Assembly (NCBI GenBank): GCA_900541235.1
Contig: UQIW01000013.1
Coordinates: 1 to 64,000, forward strand
Origin: an uncultured Collinsella sp.
GTDB lineage: Bacteria; Actinomycetota; Coriobacteriia; Coriobacteriales; Coriobacteriaceae
Reading direction: 5' to 3'
DNA: 64,000 nt
The notes under the pieces were generated by a model that saw nothing but the letters and a program-made list of their open reading frames with translations, did no database searches and had not been told where the DNA came from. The position numbers were made by a program, and so were the translations under genes. Shown here one piece after another: positions 55,787 to 64,000 of this stretch. Position 1 is the first letter of the stretch. Each line of letters begins with the position of its first letter.

Positions 55787-57646
55787 ATGAATCCGTACAC
55801 TTCCTCCGGTTCGGTCGCCACGATGACGGCCAACGTGTCCGGTAACGATAACCTCAACGACCTGGGCGACGGTCCGCGCCAGCCCGGCGATCCCGAGCGC
55901 TATCCCGTGGGTGCGGTGACCCGCCGCCTACTGGGCTATGTTCGCCCGCATCGCATTTCGTTTGTAGCGTCGTTTGTGAGTGCCGCCGTCTCGGTGATCT
56001 TGCAACTCTATACGCCCATTCTCATCGGCGAGGGCATCGACCTTATCGTCGCCGCCGGGCAGGTGGACTTCGACGCGCTGCTGCCGCTTGTTACCAAACT
56101 CGCGCTCGTCGTGGTGGGGGCCGCGGCCTTCCAGTGGCTACAGGGCTATTGCGTTAACCGCCTGTCCTACGAAACGGTGCGCGACATGCGCGTGGAGGCG
56201 AGCGATAAGCTCAGCCGTATGCCGCTCAGCTTTATCGACAGCCATGCCCACGGCGACCTTATGAGCCGCGTGGTCAACGACGTCGATCAGGTGGGCGACG
56301 GTCTGCTGCAGGGCTTTACGCAGCTCTTCGCCGGTGTTATCACCATCGTGGGCACGCTCGCGTTTATGCTCTCCATTAACCTGACCATGACGCTCGTGGT
56401 GGTACTCATCACGCCGCTTTCCATTTTTGCAGCTGGTGCTATTGCCAAGCTTTCCAACAAAAGCTTTACGGCACAGCAGCGTATTCAAGGGCAGCTCGGT
56501 GGTCATATCGAGGAGTACGTAGGCGAGCAAAAGCTTGTCGACGCCTTTGCCTATGGCCCTAACGCCCAGCAGCGCTTCGATGCCCTCAATGCCGAGCTCT
56601 ACACCGCGGGCGAGCGCGCGCAGTTTATGGGTTCGCTCTCCAACCCCGGTACGCGCTTTATCAATAACATCATCTATGCCGTGGTCGCTGTGATCGGCTG
56701 CGTGGGCGTGATCACGGGCGTGCCCGCGGCGCTTACGGTGGGCGGCGTGCAGATCTTCCTGTCCTATGCCAACCAGTACACCAAGCCGTTCAACGAGGTC
56801 ACCAACGTCATTACGCAGATCCAGACCGCGTATGCCTCGGCGCGCCGCATGTTTGCGCTGCTCGATGCGCGCGAGCAGGAGCCCGACGCGCCAGATGCCG
56901 TGGAACTTGCCGCACCGCAGGGCGAGGTCGCCCTTGAGCATGTGGACTTTAGCTACGTGCCCGACCGCAAGCTGCTTCAGGACATCTGCATCGAGGCTAA
57001 GCCCGGCATGCGCTTTGCCCTGGTCGGTCCTACGGGCTGTGGCAAGACAACGCTCATCAATTTGCTGCTGCGTTTTTACGATATCGATGCCGGTCGCATC
57101 ATGGTCGATGGCCGGTCTTCGCGTGACTACACGCGCGCAAGCCTTCGCCGCGCCTTTGGCATGGTGTTGCAGGACACTTGGCTGTTCGAGGGCACGGTGG
57201 CGGAAAACATCGCCTACGGCTGTCCCGACGCCACGCGCGAGCAGGTTATCGAAGCTGCCAAGCGCGCGCACGCGCACAAGTTTATCGTGCAGCTGCCAGG
57301 CGGCTACGATACGGTAATCGGCGAGGACGGCGGCACGTTTAGCCAGGGTCAAAAACAGCTGCTGTGCATCGCGCGCGTCATGCTCACCGACCCGGCGATT
57401 CTGCTGCTGGACGAGGCAACGTCGAGCATCGATACGCGTACCGAGCTGCAGGTGCAGGCGGCATTCGACGAGCTCATGGCTGGCCGCACAAGCTTTGTCG
57501 TGGCGCACCGCCTGAGCACGATTCGTAACGCCGACTGCATTCTGGTGATGCGCGACGGGCAGATTATCGAGTGCGGCACGCACGACGAGCTGCTAGCGGC
57601 AGGCGGCTTCTACGCCGAACTCTACCGCAGCCAATTCGCCCAGTGA
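55787..57646 (+). CDS. ABC exporter half-transporter with canonical site (second system, subunit B)
   Basis: This 619-residue partner has a ~45-residue polar N-terminus before six transmembrane helices. The ATPase has Walker A GPTGCGKTT, signature FSQGQKQLL and Walker B ILLLDEATSSID with the catalytic Glu. It starts directly after the stop of subunit A with an AAAGGAGG ribosome site inside that gene. The pair makes a second heterodimeric exporter, paralogous to the system at 39949-43687. Confidence 0.92.
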   Translation: MNPYTSSGSVATMTANVSGNDNLNDLGDGPRQPGDPERYPVGAVTRRLLGYVRPHRISFVASFVSAAVSVILQLYTPILIGEGIDLIVAAGQVDFDALLPLVTKLALVVVGAAAFQWLQGYCVNRLSYETVRDMRVEASDKLSRMPLSFIDSHAHGDLMSRVVNDVDQVGDGLLQGFTQLFAGVITIVGTLAFMLSINLTMTLVVVLITPLSIFAAGAIAKLSNKSFTAQQRIQGQLGGHIEEYVGEQKLVDAFAYGPNAQQRFDALNAELYTAGERAQFMGSLSNPGTRFINNIIYAVVAVIGCVGVITGVPAALTVGGVQIFLSYANQYTKPFNEVTNVITQIQTAYASARRMFALLDAREQEPDAPDAVELAAPQGEVALEHVDFSYVPDRKLLQDICIEAKPGMRFALVGPTGCGKTTLINLLLRFYDIDAGRIMVDGRSSRDYTRASLRRAFGMVLQDTWLFEGTVAENIAYGCPDATREQVIEAAKRAHAHKFIVQLPGGYDTVIGEDGGTFSQGQKQLLCIARVMLTDPAILLLDEATSSIDTRTELQVQAAFDELMAGRTSFVVAHRLSTIRNADCILVMRDGQIIECGTHDELLAAGGFYAELYRSQFAQ

Positions 57647-57767
57647 GCAAGCCCGTGGGGCAAATTAATCAATCGACAGACGGTGGTTTACATCTGTCAC
57701 GTTAGTACTAAGATATTCATCTAATAAATTGCATTAGTGGCTTTAGTTTTGGGGGATACGAGGCAAC

Positions 57768-58325
57768 GTGACTATGACGTGCTCTTTGGTGGTTAACAGC
57801 AAGAGCGGTAATACCAGGATGGTTTCGGGTGCGATCAAGCGCGCTCTGCAGGCTGCGGGTGTTGAGTTTGTCCATGCCGCGGCGTTGAGCGACGATGCGG
57901 ATGCAGATCAGGTTGCGCTCGAGGCGCAGGGCGCCTGCGCGGCCGACACGGTGCTCGTCGGTTTTTGGTGCGACAGGGGCGCGTGCACGCCTTCGGTTGC
58001 CGCGCTGCTCTCCGCTCTGCACGGCAAGCGCGTTTTCCTCTTTGGTACCTGCGGTTTTGGCGCCGACCAGAGCTATTATCAGCAGATTATCAATCGCGTG
58101 ACCTCCAATTTGGCCGAGGATGCCGAGCTTGTGGGTTGGGCAATGTGCCAGGGCAAGATGGGTCCCGCGGTCAAGCAGCGCTACGAGGCCATGCTCGAGC
58201 AAGATCCCGACAATGTCCGCTTTAAGATGCTGCTCGATAACTGGGTCGCCGCAAAGGATCACCCCACCAAGGAAGATCTGGACAACATGGCCGCAGCCGC
58301 CAAGAAGGCCGTTTTGGGCGAGTAG
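57768..58325 (+). CDS. BilS-like flavodoxin-family protein
   Basis: This 185-residue FMN-binding electron carrier has a P-loop of flavodoxin type near the start (VVNSKSGNTRMVSGAI). GFWCDRGACTPSVAALL and LFGTCGFGADQSYY follow, then GWAMCQGKM and an HPTKEDL tail. The last parts match the flavodoxin group that includes BilS of gut bilirubin-reductase operons. No bilR-like reductase is nearby, so a role in bilirubin reduction is not supported here. Confidence 0.82.
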   Translation: MTMTCSLVVNSKSGNTRMVSGAIKRALQAAGVEFVHAAALSDDADADQVALEAQGACAADTVLVGFWCDRGACTPSVAALLSALHGKRVFLFGTCGFGADQSYYQQIINRVTSNLAEDAELVGWAMCQGKMGPAVKQRYEAMLEQDPDNVRFKMLLDNWVAAKDHPTKEDLDNMAAAAKKAVLGE

Positions 58326-58367
58326 ACCGTCGCTCGCGGTGCCGCGCGTTCAATCGTACAAACGTGA

Positions 58368-58394
58368 AAGCCTCGAGATTCTCGAGGCTTTTTT
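58368..58394 (+). terminator. Flavodoxin gene terminator
   Basis: AAGCCTCGAG pairs with CTCGAGGCTT around a 3-base loop, followed by six T. Confidence 0.88.
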
Positions 58395-58549
58395 CTTGAC
58401 ACTTGTGGACGCAACCGTGGCAAGCGTTTGGGGTGACATTTTCCATCACCTCGATGACGAGGCCGTTCTGGACAACACGCTCGCATACGTTCGCTGGATG
58501 TATTCAGAGTGGGAAGGGCTTTCCTGATGGATGGGGTTTCGGAAAGTGC

Positions 58550-58639
58550 GTCCCAGAATTTGCCTTTGGAATGGGATGGAGTTTCCCAACGGGCCCGTAA
58601 GCGGAAACTGCATCCCGCTCCGGACGTGAATTCTGGGAC
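58550..58639. repeat. Interrupted long hairpin
   Basis: GTCCCAGAATT (58550) pairs with AATTCTGGGAC (to 58639), and internally GGGATGGAGTTTCC pairs with GGAAACTGCATCCC. Unpaired segments separate the stems, giving a long structured element of unknown role. Confidence 0.65.
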
Positions 58640-58657
58640 ACGGTTTCCGGATGCAAA

Positions 58658-58678
58658 AAGGCCACATGACGTGGCCTT
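58658..58678. repeat. Short perfect stem, possible terminator
   Basis: AAGGCCAC pairs with GTGGCCTT around ATGAC, preceded by A residues. On the minus strand it could be the terminator of the LTA-synthase-like gene. Confidence 0.55.
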
Positions 58679-58735
58679 CGACTTATATATGTTCAGCGGA
58701 TACCCCTACGACAAGCCGCGCTCCAACAACAAGGC

Positions 58736-58864
58736 GTCTGCCCGGCGACGCGGAACGTAAGGTTCATCGCGAGTTCCGCACGAGCCGGAGAGCACTTAAT
58801 GTGCTCTCCGTGCGAGCAGGACTGTCCGAGCGGGGAACCTTACGTTCCGCGCCGCCGGGCAGAC
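58736..58864 (+). repeat. Long-stem/conserved-core hairpin element, copy 2
   Basis: Arms 58736-58765 and 58835-58864 are complementary at 29 of 30 positions. The core TCGCGAGTTCCGCACGAG ... GAGCAGGACTGT is shared with 14244-14382. The inner stem GGAGAGCAC-TTAAT-GTGCTCTCC keeps the same TTAAT centre but has other bases. On the minus strand it lies just after the LTA-synthase-like gene. Confidence 0.9.
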
Positions 58865-58885
58865 GAACCAGTTATGAGTGACCCG

Positions 58886-61186
58886 CTACTTGATCTTGGT
58901 CGTACCCGGTGCCAGGTTGGGGTCGGTTTCGTTGGCCTCGGTCTGGAAATGCTCGGTGTAGACGTTCTTGCCGTCGCGGAACATCTCGTAGTACTGCATC
59001 TTGGCGTAATCCTCGCGCGCCTTGGTGGCGGCTGCTGCGGCGGCGTCGTCGCCGGTGACGTTGGAGGAGAGCGCCCAGCGCAGGCTGGCGTCCTCGTAGC
59101 CCACCGAGTTGATGGCGGGCAGCGACTCACGCAGCGTCATGTGCGCCTTCTGGTAGTCGGAGAGGGGTGCGCCGATCAGCTGCATAAGCTGCGTGGACAG
59201 GTAGTTGGTGGACAGGTCGTCGACCTCGCTCGTCTGGTCGCAGCCGGCAACGTCGTAGTTGGCCCAGATGATGTAGTCGGTCTGCCACAGACGCTCCTGA
59301 TGCGTGGCGTCGTCCTCACCGGTAAACCACTTGTCGTTGAACTTGGACGGGAAGAACGGCTGGTGATCGCCCCAGAACACCACGACCACCTTGCGGTCGA
59401 GCTTGCTCAGGGCGTTAAGGAAGTAGCGCAGCGCCTGGTCGGACTGCTCGATGCACGAGACGTACTCGTCGACATCGGAGAGCGTGCCGTCCTCGACGGT
59501 CTTGGCGTCCAGATCGGTCGTGTCGATGTTCAGGTGCATCTGCTTGTCGACCGGCAGCAGGCCCGTGTCGTAGCCCGAGTGGTTCTGCATGGTCACGTCG
59601 AAGATAAACTGCGGATCGGCGTTCTGGTCGAGCAGCTCAAGAATCTTGTCATAGGTCGCCTGGTCGGTCACCATACCGCGCAGAGTGTCGGCTCCCTGGA
59701 AGTCGTTGATGGACAGGAACCGGTCAAAGCCAAAGTCCTTGTACACGTTCTCGCGGTTCCAGTTGGTGGCGTGGTTGGGGTGCATGGCCGTGGTGGAATA
59801 TCCGAGCGACTTGAACTGCTCTGCCAGGTTCCCGGTCGTTTCCATGTTGTAGATGGTGTAGGGGTACACGCCCGAGCCCAGGTTGGCCATGGAGTTGCCG
59901 GTCATAAACTCAAACTCGGTATTGGCGGTACCGCCGCCGTAGGCGCTCACGTAGAGCTTGCCGCGGCTGAGGCAGTTGGACAGGTTCTTAAAGTACTGCG
60001 GGCCCTCGTAGCCGGCGCGCATGTTCTGGTAGATCGACAGATCCGAGAAGGTCTCGTTCATGATGGCGATGACCGTGGGCTTCTCGCTGTCGAACTGCTC
60101 CTTTGCGGCGGCGCGCTCATCGCTCTTAGCCGCGTCGGATTTGTCATAGGCCTTGGCGTACTTTTTGAGCGTGGCCTTGGCATCGTCGACGGAGTAGTCG
60201 GCGGGTTTGGGCGGCTTGATGGACTGCGCTGCGCTAATGAAAGCGGGCAGGTAGCCCTCGCGCCAGTAGCTCTCGAGCGGGCGCCAGGTGTAGACGGTGA
60301 TGCCGAGGGTGTTGTAGTAGTCGATGAGCGTGACGTGTGCGGTCACACCGCCCAGGCACAGCACGGCGACGAGCAGGTTGGTGAGCAGCATGCGCTTGGC
60401 GTTGGCGGCGCCCTTCTGACGGTGCGGTGCCACCAGGCCGGCGTACTCGCACAGCAGCATGGCGATGGCGGTAAAGCCCATGGACAGCACGCAGAACAGC
60501 GAGATCGAGAAGGTGTAGCCGGTGCCGGCGACCGCGGCGGCGGTGGAGATGGCCGAAAGGTCGCCCGGCTGGATGGGCATGGATTTAAACGTGATGACGA
60601 AGAACTCGGCAATGCCCAGGACAAAGAGGGCAAAGGCCAAGACCGCGGGGGCTGCGCCGTGGCGCTGGAACAGGAAGAACAGGCCGACCATGAGCGTGGT
60701 GATGATGGCCCACTCGAGCAGGATGCACAGGGGGTAGACCCAGGTAAAGTCGTGGTTGGACGAGACCTCCATGCCCAGCAGCGCAAAGACGCCGGCGAGC
60801 AGCAGGCACAGGACGGCGGCGACGAGCGGTTTACCCACAAAGGCTCCGCGCAGGCGGGCGAGCTTGCCGGTGGGGGCGGGGGCGTCGGGCCCGGCGAACG
60901 CAAAGACGCGCGGGGCGATGCGGTCGCGGGCGATGCTGGCCCAAGCGCAGCCGGTGAGGATGGCGTTGGTCAGGATGAGCATCACGAAGGCGAGCGGCTC
61001 GTTCTGCGCGACGAGGCCAATAGCGCCCCAGACGGTCAAAAAGAGCTGGAACAGGCCAAAGGCGACGCTCCAGGCGAAGGCGCCCTTGGCAACGGTGCCC
61101 GACTGAGCGCGAATGGCCTTGGCCTCGCGCAAGACAAGGTAGACGGTCGCCGCAAGACCGACGAGCGAGATGGCGGCAGCGAACAT
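58886..61186 (-). CDS. LTA-synthase-family membrane phosphotransferase
   Basis: This 766-residue protein has an N-terminal membrane part with about eight hydrophobic segments (to residue ~300) and an extracellular sulfatase-like domain. The domain shows IMNETFSDLS (the Thr is the likely nucleophile), GGGTANTEFEFMTG, HPNHATNWNRENVYKDFGFD and FWGDHQPFF, as in LtaS relatives. These enzymes transfer glycerol-phosphate or similar groups to wall or membrane polymers. The exact polymer is unknown. The ATG at 61186 has GAGGAG seven bases upstream, while a GTG at 61201 is less likely. Confidence 0.88.
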   Translation of the reverse strand: MFAAAISLVGLAATVYLVLREAKAIRAQSGTVAKGAFAWSVAFGLFQLFLTVWGAIGLVAQNEPLAFVMLILTNAILTGCAWASIARDRIAPRVFAFAGPDAPAPTGKLARLRGAFVGKPLVAAVLCLLLAGVFALLGMEVSSNHDFTWVYPLCILLEWAIITTLMVGLFFLFQRHGAAPAVLAFALFVLGIAEFFVITFKSMPIQPGDLSAISTAAAVAGTGYTFSISLFCVLSMGFTAIAMLLCEYAGLVAPHRQKGAANAKRMLLTNLLVAVLCLGGVTAHVTLIDYYNTLGITVYTWRPLESYWREGYLPAFISAAQSIKPPKPADYSVDDAKATLKKYAKAYDKSDAAKSDERAAAKEQFDSEKPTVIAIMNETFSDLSIYQNMRAGYEGPQYFKNLSNCLSRGKLYVSAYGGGTANTEFEFMTGNSMANLGSGVYPYTIYNMETTGNLAEQFKSLGYSTTAMHPNHATNWNRENVYKDFGFDRFLSINDFQGADTLRGMVTDQATYDKILELLDQNADPQFIFDVTMQNHSGYDTGLLPVDKQMHLNIDTTDLDAKTVEDGTLSDVDEYVSCIEQSDQALRYFLNALSKLDRKVVVVFWGDHQPFFPSKFNDKWFTGEDDATHQERLWQTDYIIWANYDVAGCDQTSEVDDLSTNYLSTQLMQLIGAPLSDYQKAHMTLRESLPAINSVGYEDASLRWALSSNVTGDDAAAAAATKAREDYAKMQYYEMFRDGKNVYTEHFQTEANETDPNLAPGTTKIK

Positions 61187-61399
61187 GCTGAGACTCCTCA
61201 CAAACTAAAACCTACGAAAGCGGGGGTTTACCCGATTGTTACCAAGATATGCGCTGCAATTGGTGGCTGCGCACAACAACCAGCCATATTAACGCGCACG
61301 TGTGGCGGTGTGGCGCAATGGAGTGGCGACCTGCGCGATAATGGACGGGAATTACACGGAAACGTAAAGGCTTCTTAAAGAATTAGCGAGGATGAGGCG

Positions 61400-62248
61400 A
61401 TGAACGAGCAGGTTTGCACCAAGGCTGTGGATACGTGCGGCTATCCGGTCGAGACGACGGGCAATGCGGTGCTGGACACGTTGGAGCACCGTTCCTCCAC
61501 GCGTGCCTTCGCGTGTGATGACGATGACCGTCCCGTGGCGGTGACCGACGAGCAGCGGGCGGCGATTCTGCATGCGGCGAGTCGTGCGCCGTCGGCGGGC
61601 GCCATGATGATGTATTCCATCGTGAGCATCCGCGAGCAGGCAACGCTCGACCGCCTGGCCGACCTGTGCGACCACCAGCCCATGATCGCCAAGGCGCCCT
61701 GGGCACTGATATTTGTGGTCGATTATGCCAAGTGGATCGATCTGTTTGAGCACGTGGGCTGCTTTGAGCCCGAGTTTGTCGAGCGCACGGGTAAGGCGCC
61801 CCGCCGCGCGCCGGGTTTGGGCGACTTTGCCATCGCGGCCCAGGACGCCGTGATCGCCGCGCAAAACGCCGTGGTTGCCGCCGAGGCTCTGGGCCTGGGG
61901 AGCTGCTATATCGGTGATATCGTCGAGAATGCCGAGGAAGTTGCCGAGCTGCTCGATCTGCCGCCCTATACCATGCCGCTGTCGATGCTCATCATCGGCA
62001 CGCCCCGCAAGGAGCGCCCGGCTATTGCGCATCCCGTGGTGAACCTGGTGCACGAGGAGCGCTACTGCCGCGCCGATGCTGCGACCATGGACGCGCAGGT
62101 GGCCGAGATGGACGCGATGTTCCGTCCGCATGCCCGCGAGGTAGGCGAGCGCGTGGTGGATATCTACACCCGCAAGCACACGAGCCCCTTTATGGCCGAG
62201 ATGAGCCGTTCCATGGAGTGGTGGTTCAAAAACTGGCTCGGCAAGTAA
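61400..62248 (+). CDS. Nitroreductase-family protein
   Basis: This 282-residue flavoprotein carries the FMN-binding opening HRSSTRAF (about residues 30-37), RAPSAGAMMMYSIV, and the LGSCYIGDIVENAEEV dimer and FMN region. It is longer than the nitroreductase at 38173 because of an N-terminal arm and a C-terminal helical extension ending MEWWFKNWLGK. The substrate is unknown. A GAGG site lies upstream. It is divergent from the LTA-synthase-like gene. Confidence 0.88.
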   Translation: MNEQVCTKAVDTCGYPVETTGNAVLDTLEHRSSTRAFACDDDDRPVAVTDEQRAAILHAASRAPSAGAMMMYSIVSIREQATLDRLADLCDHQPMIAKAPWALIFVVDYAKWIDLFEHVGCFEPEFVERTGKAPRRAPGLGDFAIAAQDAVIAAQNAVVAAEALGLGSCYIGDIVENAEEVAELLDLPPYTMPLSMLIIGTPRKERPAIAHPVVNLVHEERYCRADAATMDAQVAEMDAMFRPHAREVGERVVDIYTRKHTSPFMAEMSRSMEWWFKNWLGK

Positions 62249-62259
62249 CGAATGCGGCG

Positions 62260-62290
62260 ATGTGACAAAGGGACAGTCCCTTTGTCACAT
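62260..62290. repeat. TGTGACAAAGGGACAG palindrome, copy 2
   Basis: ATGTGACAAAGGGAC pairs perfectly with GTCCCTTTGTCACAT around a single A. The same unit, slightly decayed, follows the exporter operon at 43688. It lies 11 bases after the nitroreductase stop codon. Confidence 0.88.
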
Positions 62291-62373
62291 TCCATATCGC
62301 CGAGGTGGCCTAAAGGCCGTATAAATGTTTATTTAGCTGGGAAAACAGTGCATTAAAACATGGGCCGATTACC

Positions 62374-62379
62374 TATAAT
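62374..62379 (+). promoter_or_regulatory. -10 box of the kup promoter
   Basis: A consensus TATAAT stands 35 bases before the kup start. The -35 region (CATTAA or TGCATT at 62349-62356) is weak. Confidence 0.5.
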
Positions 62380-62414
62380 CCCCTCGAACGTTAAAGTTGG
62401 GAGGAAACCGGCTT

Positions 62415-64000
62415 ATGGAACAAAAGGCCAAGGAGGCAGCCTCGCACGCTGCGATTCCTGTGAGCATCTCGGCGATGCTCGTCACGCTGGGCGTGGTGTA
62501 CGGCGATATCGGCACCAGCCCTATGTATGTAACCAAGGCGCTCGTCGCCGGCAACGGCGGCATCGGAAGCGTCACGGAGGAGTTCGTGCTCGGCGCGCTC
62601 TCCCTTGTCGTGTGGACGGTCACGTTGCTGACCACCATCAAGTATGTGCTCATCTCGCTGCGCGCCGATAACCATGGTGAGGGCGGCATCTTTGCCCTGT
62701 ACAGCCTGGTCAAGCGCTGCGGCAAGTGGCTTATCATCCCCGCCATGCTGGGTGGCGCCGCGCTTCTCGCCGACGGCATCCTGACGCCGGCCGTTACCGT
62801 TACCACGGCCATCGAGGGCCTGCGCACCATCCCGGCGGTCCATGCCGTGCTGGGCGATGACCAGGGCCGCGTCGTCGCCATTACGCTCGCCATCATCATC
62901 GTGCTCTTCTTGGTACAGCGCATCGGTACGGCCAAGATCGGTCACGCCTTTGGCCCCATCATGACGCTGTGGTTCCTATTCCTGGGCGGCACGGGTCTGT
63001 TCTTTGTCTTACAGCACCCCGCCGTGCTGCTGTGCCTCAACCCGCTCCGCGGCATCGCCTTTTTGTTGAGCCCCAACAACCACGCGGGCATCATGATTCT
63101 GGGCAGCTGCTTCCTCGCCACCACCGGTGCCGAGGCGCTCTACTCCGACATGGGCCACGTCGGCCGCGGCAATATCTACGCTACCTGGCCGTTCGTTAAG
63201 TGCTGCCTGCTGCTGTCCTATATGGGCCAGGGCGCTTGGCTTATGAACAACGCTGCCAACCCCGAGCTCATGGGCATTGCCGATCTCAACCCGTTCTACC
63301 AGATGCTCGCCCCGGGCCTGCGCCCGTTTGCCGTCGGCCTTTCCACCGTCGCGGCCATCATTGCCTCGCAGGCGCTCATCACCGGTGCATTCTCGCTGGT
63401 GTCCGAGGCCAGCCGTCTGGACCTCATGCCGCACATGCAGGTCTTCTACCCTGCCGAGACCAAGGGCCAGCTCTACATCCCCATGGTCAACAATGTCATG
63501 CTTGTCGGCTGCGTCATTGTGGTGCTGCTGTTCCAGAACTCGGCGCATATGGAAGCCGCCTACGGCCTTGCCATTACGCTGACTATGATGTGCACCACGC
63601 TGCTGCTCTTCTTCTACCTGCACGAGGAGCGTAAGCTCAAGGTTGCTCCGTGGATCTTCGCAGCCTTCTTCCTTTTGCTCGAAGGCTTCTTCTTCGTGAG
63701 CTCGCTCACCAAGTTCTTCCACGGCGGCTACTTCACCATCCTCATGGCTGCACTCATCATGGGCATTATGGTGTGCTGGTACAACGGTACGGCTGTTGAG
63801 CAGCGCCAGTTTACGCTGCTGCCGCTGCGCAGCTACCTGCCGCAGCTCAAGCGCCTGCGCGATGACGATCGCTACGAGCGCCTGAGCGACAACATCGTGT
63901 ACCTGACCAAGGACACCCATACCGACTACATCGACCGTGATATCGTCTACTCGATTCTGGACAAGCATCCCAAGCGCGCTCGCGCCTGGTGGTTCGTGAA
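62415..64000 (+). CDS. kup: Kup-family potassium uptake protein (partial, runs off window)
   Basis: The first ~528 residues of a potassium/proton symporter are present. The family opening LGVVYGDIGTSPMYV is at about residues 26-40, followed by ADNHGEGGIFALYSL, the GDGILTPAVTV-like ADGILTPAVTV and ATTGAEALYSDMGHVG. Twelve or so transmembrane helices end near residue 460, and the start of the cytoplasmic C-terminal domain is reached. A GGGAGGA ribosome site precedes the ATG. The 3' end is beyond the window. Confidence 0.95.
   Translation, partial: MEQKAKEAASHAAIPVSISAMLVTLGVVYGDIGTSPMYVTKALVAGNGGIGSVTEEFVLGALSLVVWTVTLLTTIKYVLISLRADNHGEGGIFALYSLVKRCGKWLIIPAMLGGAALLADGILTPAVTVTTAIEGLRTIPAVHAVLGDDQGRVVAITLAIIIVLFLVQRIGTAKIGHAFGPIMTLWFLFLGGTGLFFVLQHPAVLLCLNPLRGIAFLLSPNNHAGIMILGSCFLATTGAEALYSDMGHVGRGNIYATWPFVKCCLLLSYMGQGAWLMNNAANPELMGIADLNPFYQMLAPGLRPFAVGLSTVAAIIASQALITGAFSLVSEASRLDLMPHMQVFYPAETKGQLYIPMVNNVMLVGCVIVVLLFQNSAHMEAAYGLAITLTMMCTTLLLFFYLHEERKLKVAPWIFAAFFLLLEGFFFVSSLTKFFHGGYFTILMAALIMGIMVCWYNGTAVEQRQFTLLPLRSYLPQLKRLRDDDRYERLSDNIVYLTKDTHTDYIDRDIVYSILDKHPKRARAWWFV

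Larger units (their letters stand above)
58326..58735. other. Gene-free stretch before the LTA-synthase-like gene
   Basis: The stretch between 58326 and 58885 holds no supported gene. It contains a flavodoxin terminator, an imperfect long hairpin (58550-58639), a short perfect stem (58658-58678) and the long-stem element at 58736-58864. Confidence 0.6.

Noticed and set aside
57768..58325. Bilirubin-reductase locus based on the BilS-like flavodoxin
   Set aside because: No bilR-like reductase or bilQ-like regulator lies nearby. The family match alone does not establish the pathway.
58799..61378. Very long plus-strand open frame of 859 codons opposite the LTA-synthase-like gene
   Set aside because: It is a mirror of the real gene in a high-G+C genome. 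Its product is a Val/Gly/His-rich string without domains, and the opposite strand has clear family motifs and a ribosome site.

Overview
The window looks like the chromosome of a high-G+C gut actinobacterium of the class Coriobacteriia, most likely a Collinsella (C. aerofaciens-like). This is inferred from the rRNA sequence style, the codon use, several PTS genes next to actinobacterial features such as a HAIR-like heat-shock operator, and the gene content. No database search was possible. A ribosomal RNA operon enters from the left edge (16S 3' end, 23S, 5S, with no tRNA in the spacer). The rest is ordinary chromosome with densely packed genes on both strands and a large number of hairpin-forming intergenic repeats.

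Layout. 1-3.7 kb: rrn operon. 3.7-7.4 kb: a small tail-anchored protein, an Hsp20 chaperone behind a HAIR-like site, a WalJ-type metallo-hydrolase, and tilS facing away from it. 7.6-10.3 kb: hpt-ftsH, which with tilS forms the widespread tilS-hpt-ftsH block. 10.4-14.1 kb: an aminotransferase, a PHP phosphatase and an RlmD-like methyltransferase. 14.5-16.8 kb: a polar amino-acid ABC importer operon (binding protein, permease, ATPase). 17.1-21.5 kb: a divergent EF-G2-like GTPase, a secreted nuclease and a LacI regulator. 21.9-27.9 kb: a sugar operon of PTS EIIBC, a GatZ/KbaZ-like protein, a TalC-type transaldolase, split transketolase N and C subunits and PTS EIIA. It is probably controlled by the divergent LacI gene and would route an imported ketose into the pentose-phosphate pool. 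28-34.6 kb: a gene remnant, an orphan larE, a HAD phosphatase, a second LacI regulator, glmS and a GntR regulator. 34.7-39.3 kb: a YeiH exporter, a degenerate sigma-54-activator-like regulator, small hypothetical proteins and a nitroreductase. 39.4-43.7 kb: marR plus a heterodimeric ABC exporter. 43.8-50.5 kb: cysE, a DedA protein, ilvE, lemA, a TetR regulator, tRNA-Ser(UGA), and one reading frame that joins tRNA adenosine deaminase TadA to a glycerate kinase. 51-53.8 kb: the SRP RNA and two tandem LPXTG-like surface proteins from a ~1.3 kb duplication. 53.9-58.3 kb: a second heterodimeric ABC exporter and a BilS-like flavodoxin. 58.9-64 kb: an LTA-synthase-family protein, a second nitroreductase, and a Kup potassium transporter cut off by the window edge.

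The most unusual content is between genes. (1) At least four elements (14.2, 46.7, 51.1 and 58.7 kb) share a plan: a long, near-perfect outer stem whose sequence differs in every copy, a short conserved asymmetric core, and usually a variable inner hairpin. (2) Two ~148-bp structured repeats (28.5 and 38.0 kb) lie against the stop codons of two unrelated genes and show compensatory changes in a shared stem. (3) Several short hairpin families carry a GGGACAG/CTGTCCC tag. These are the best candidates for an undescribed element or RNA family in the window.
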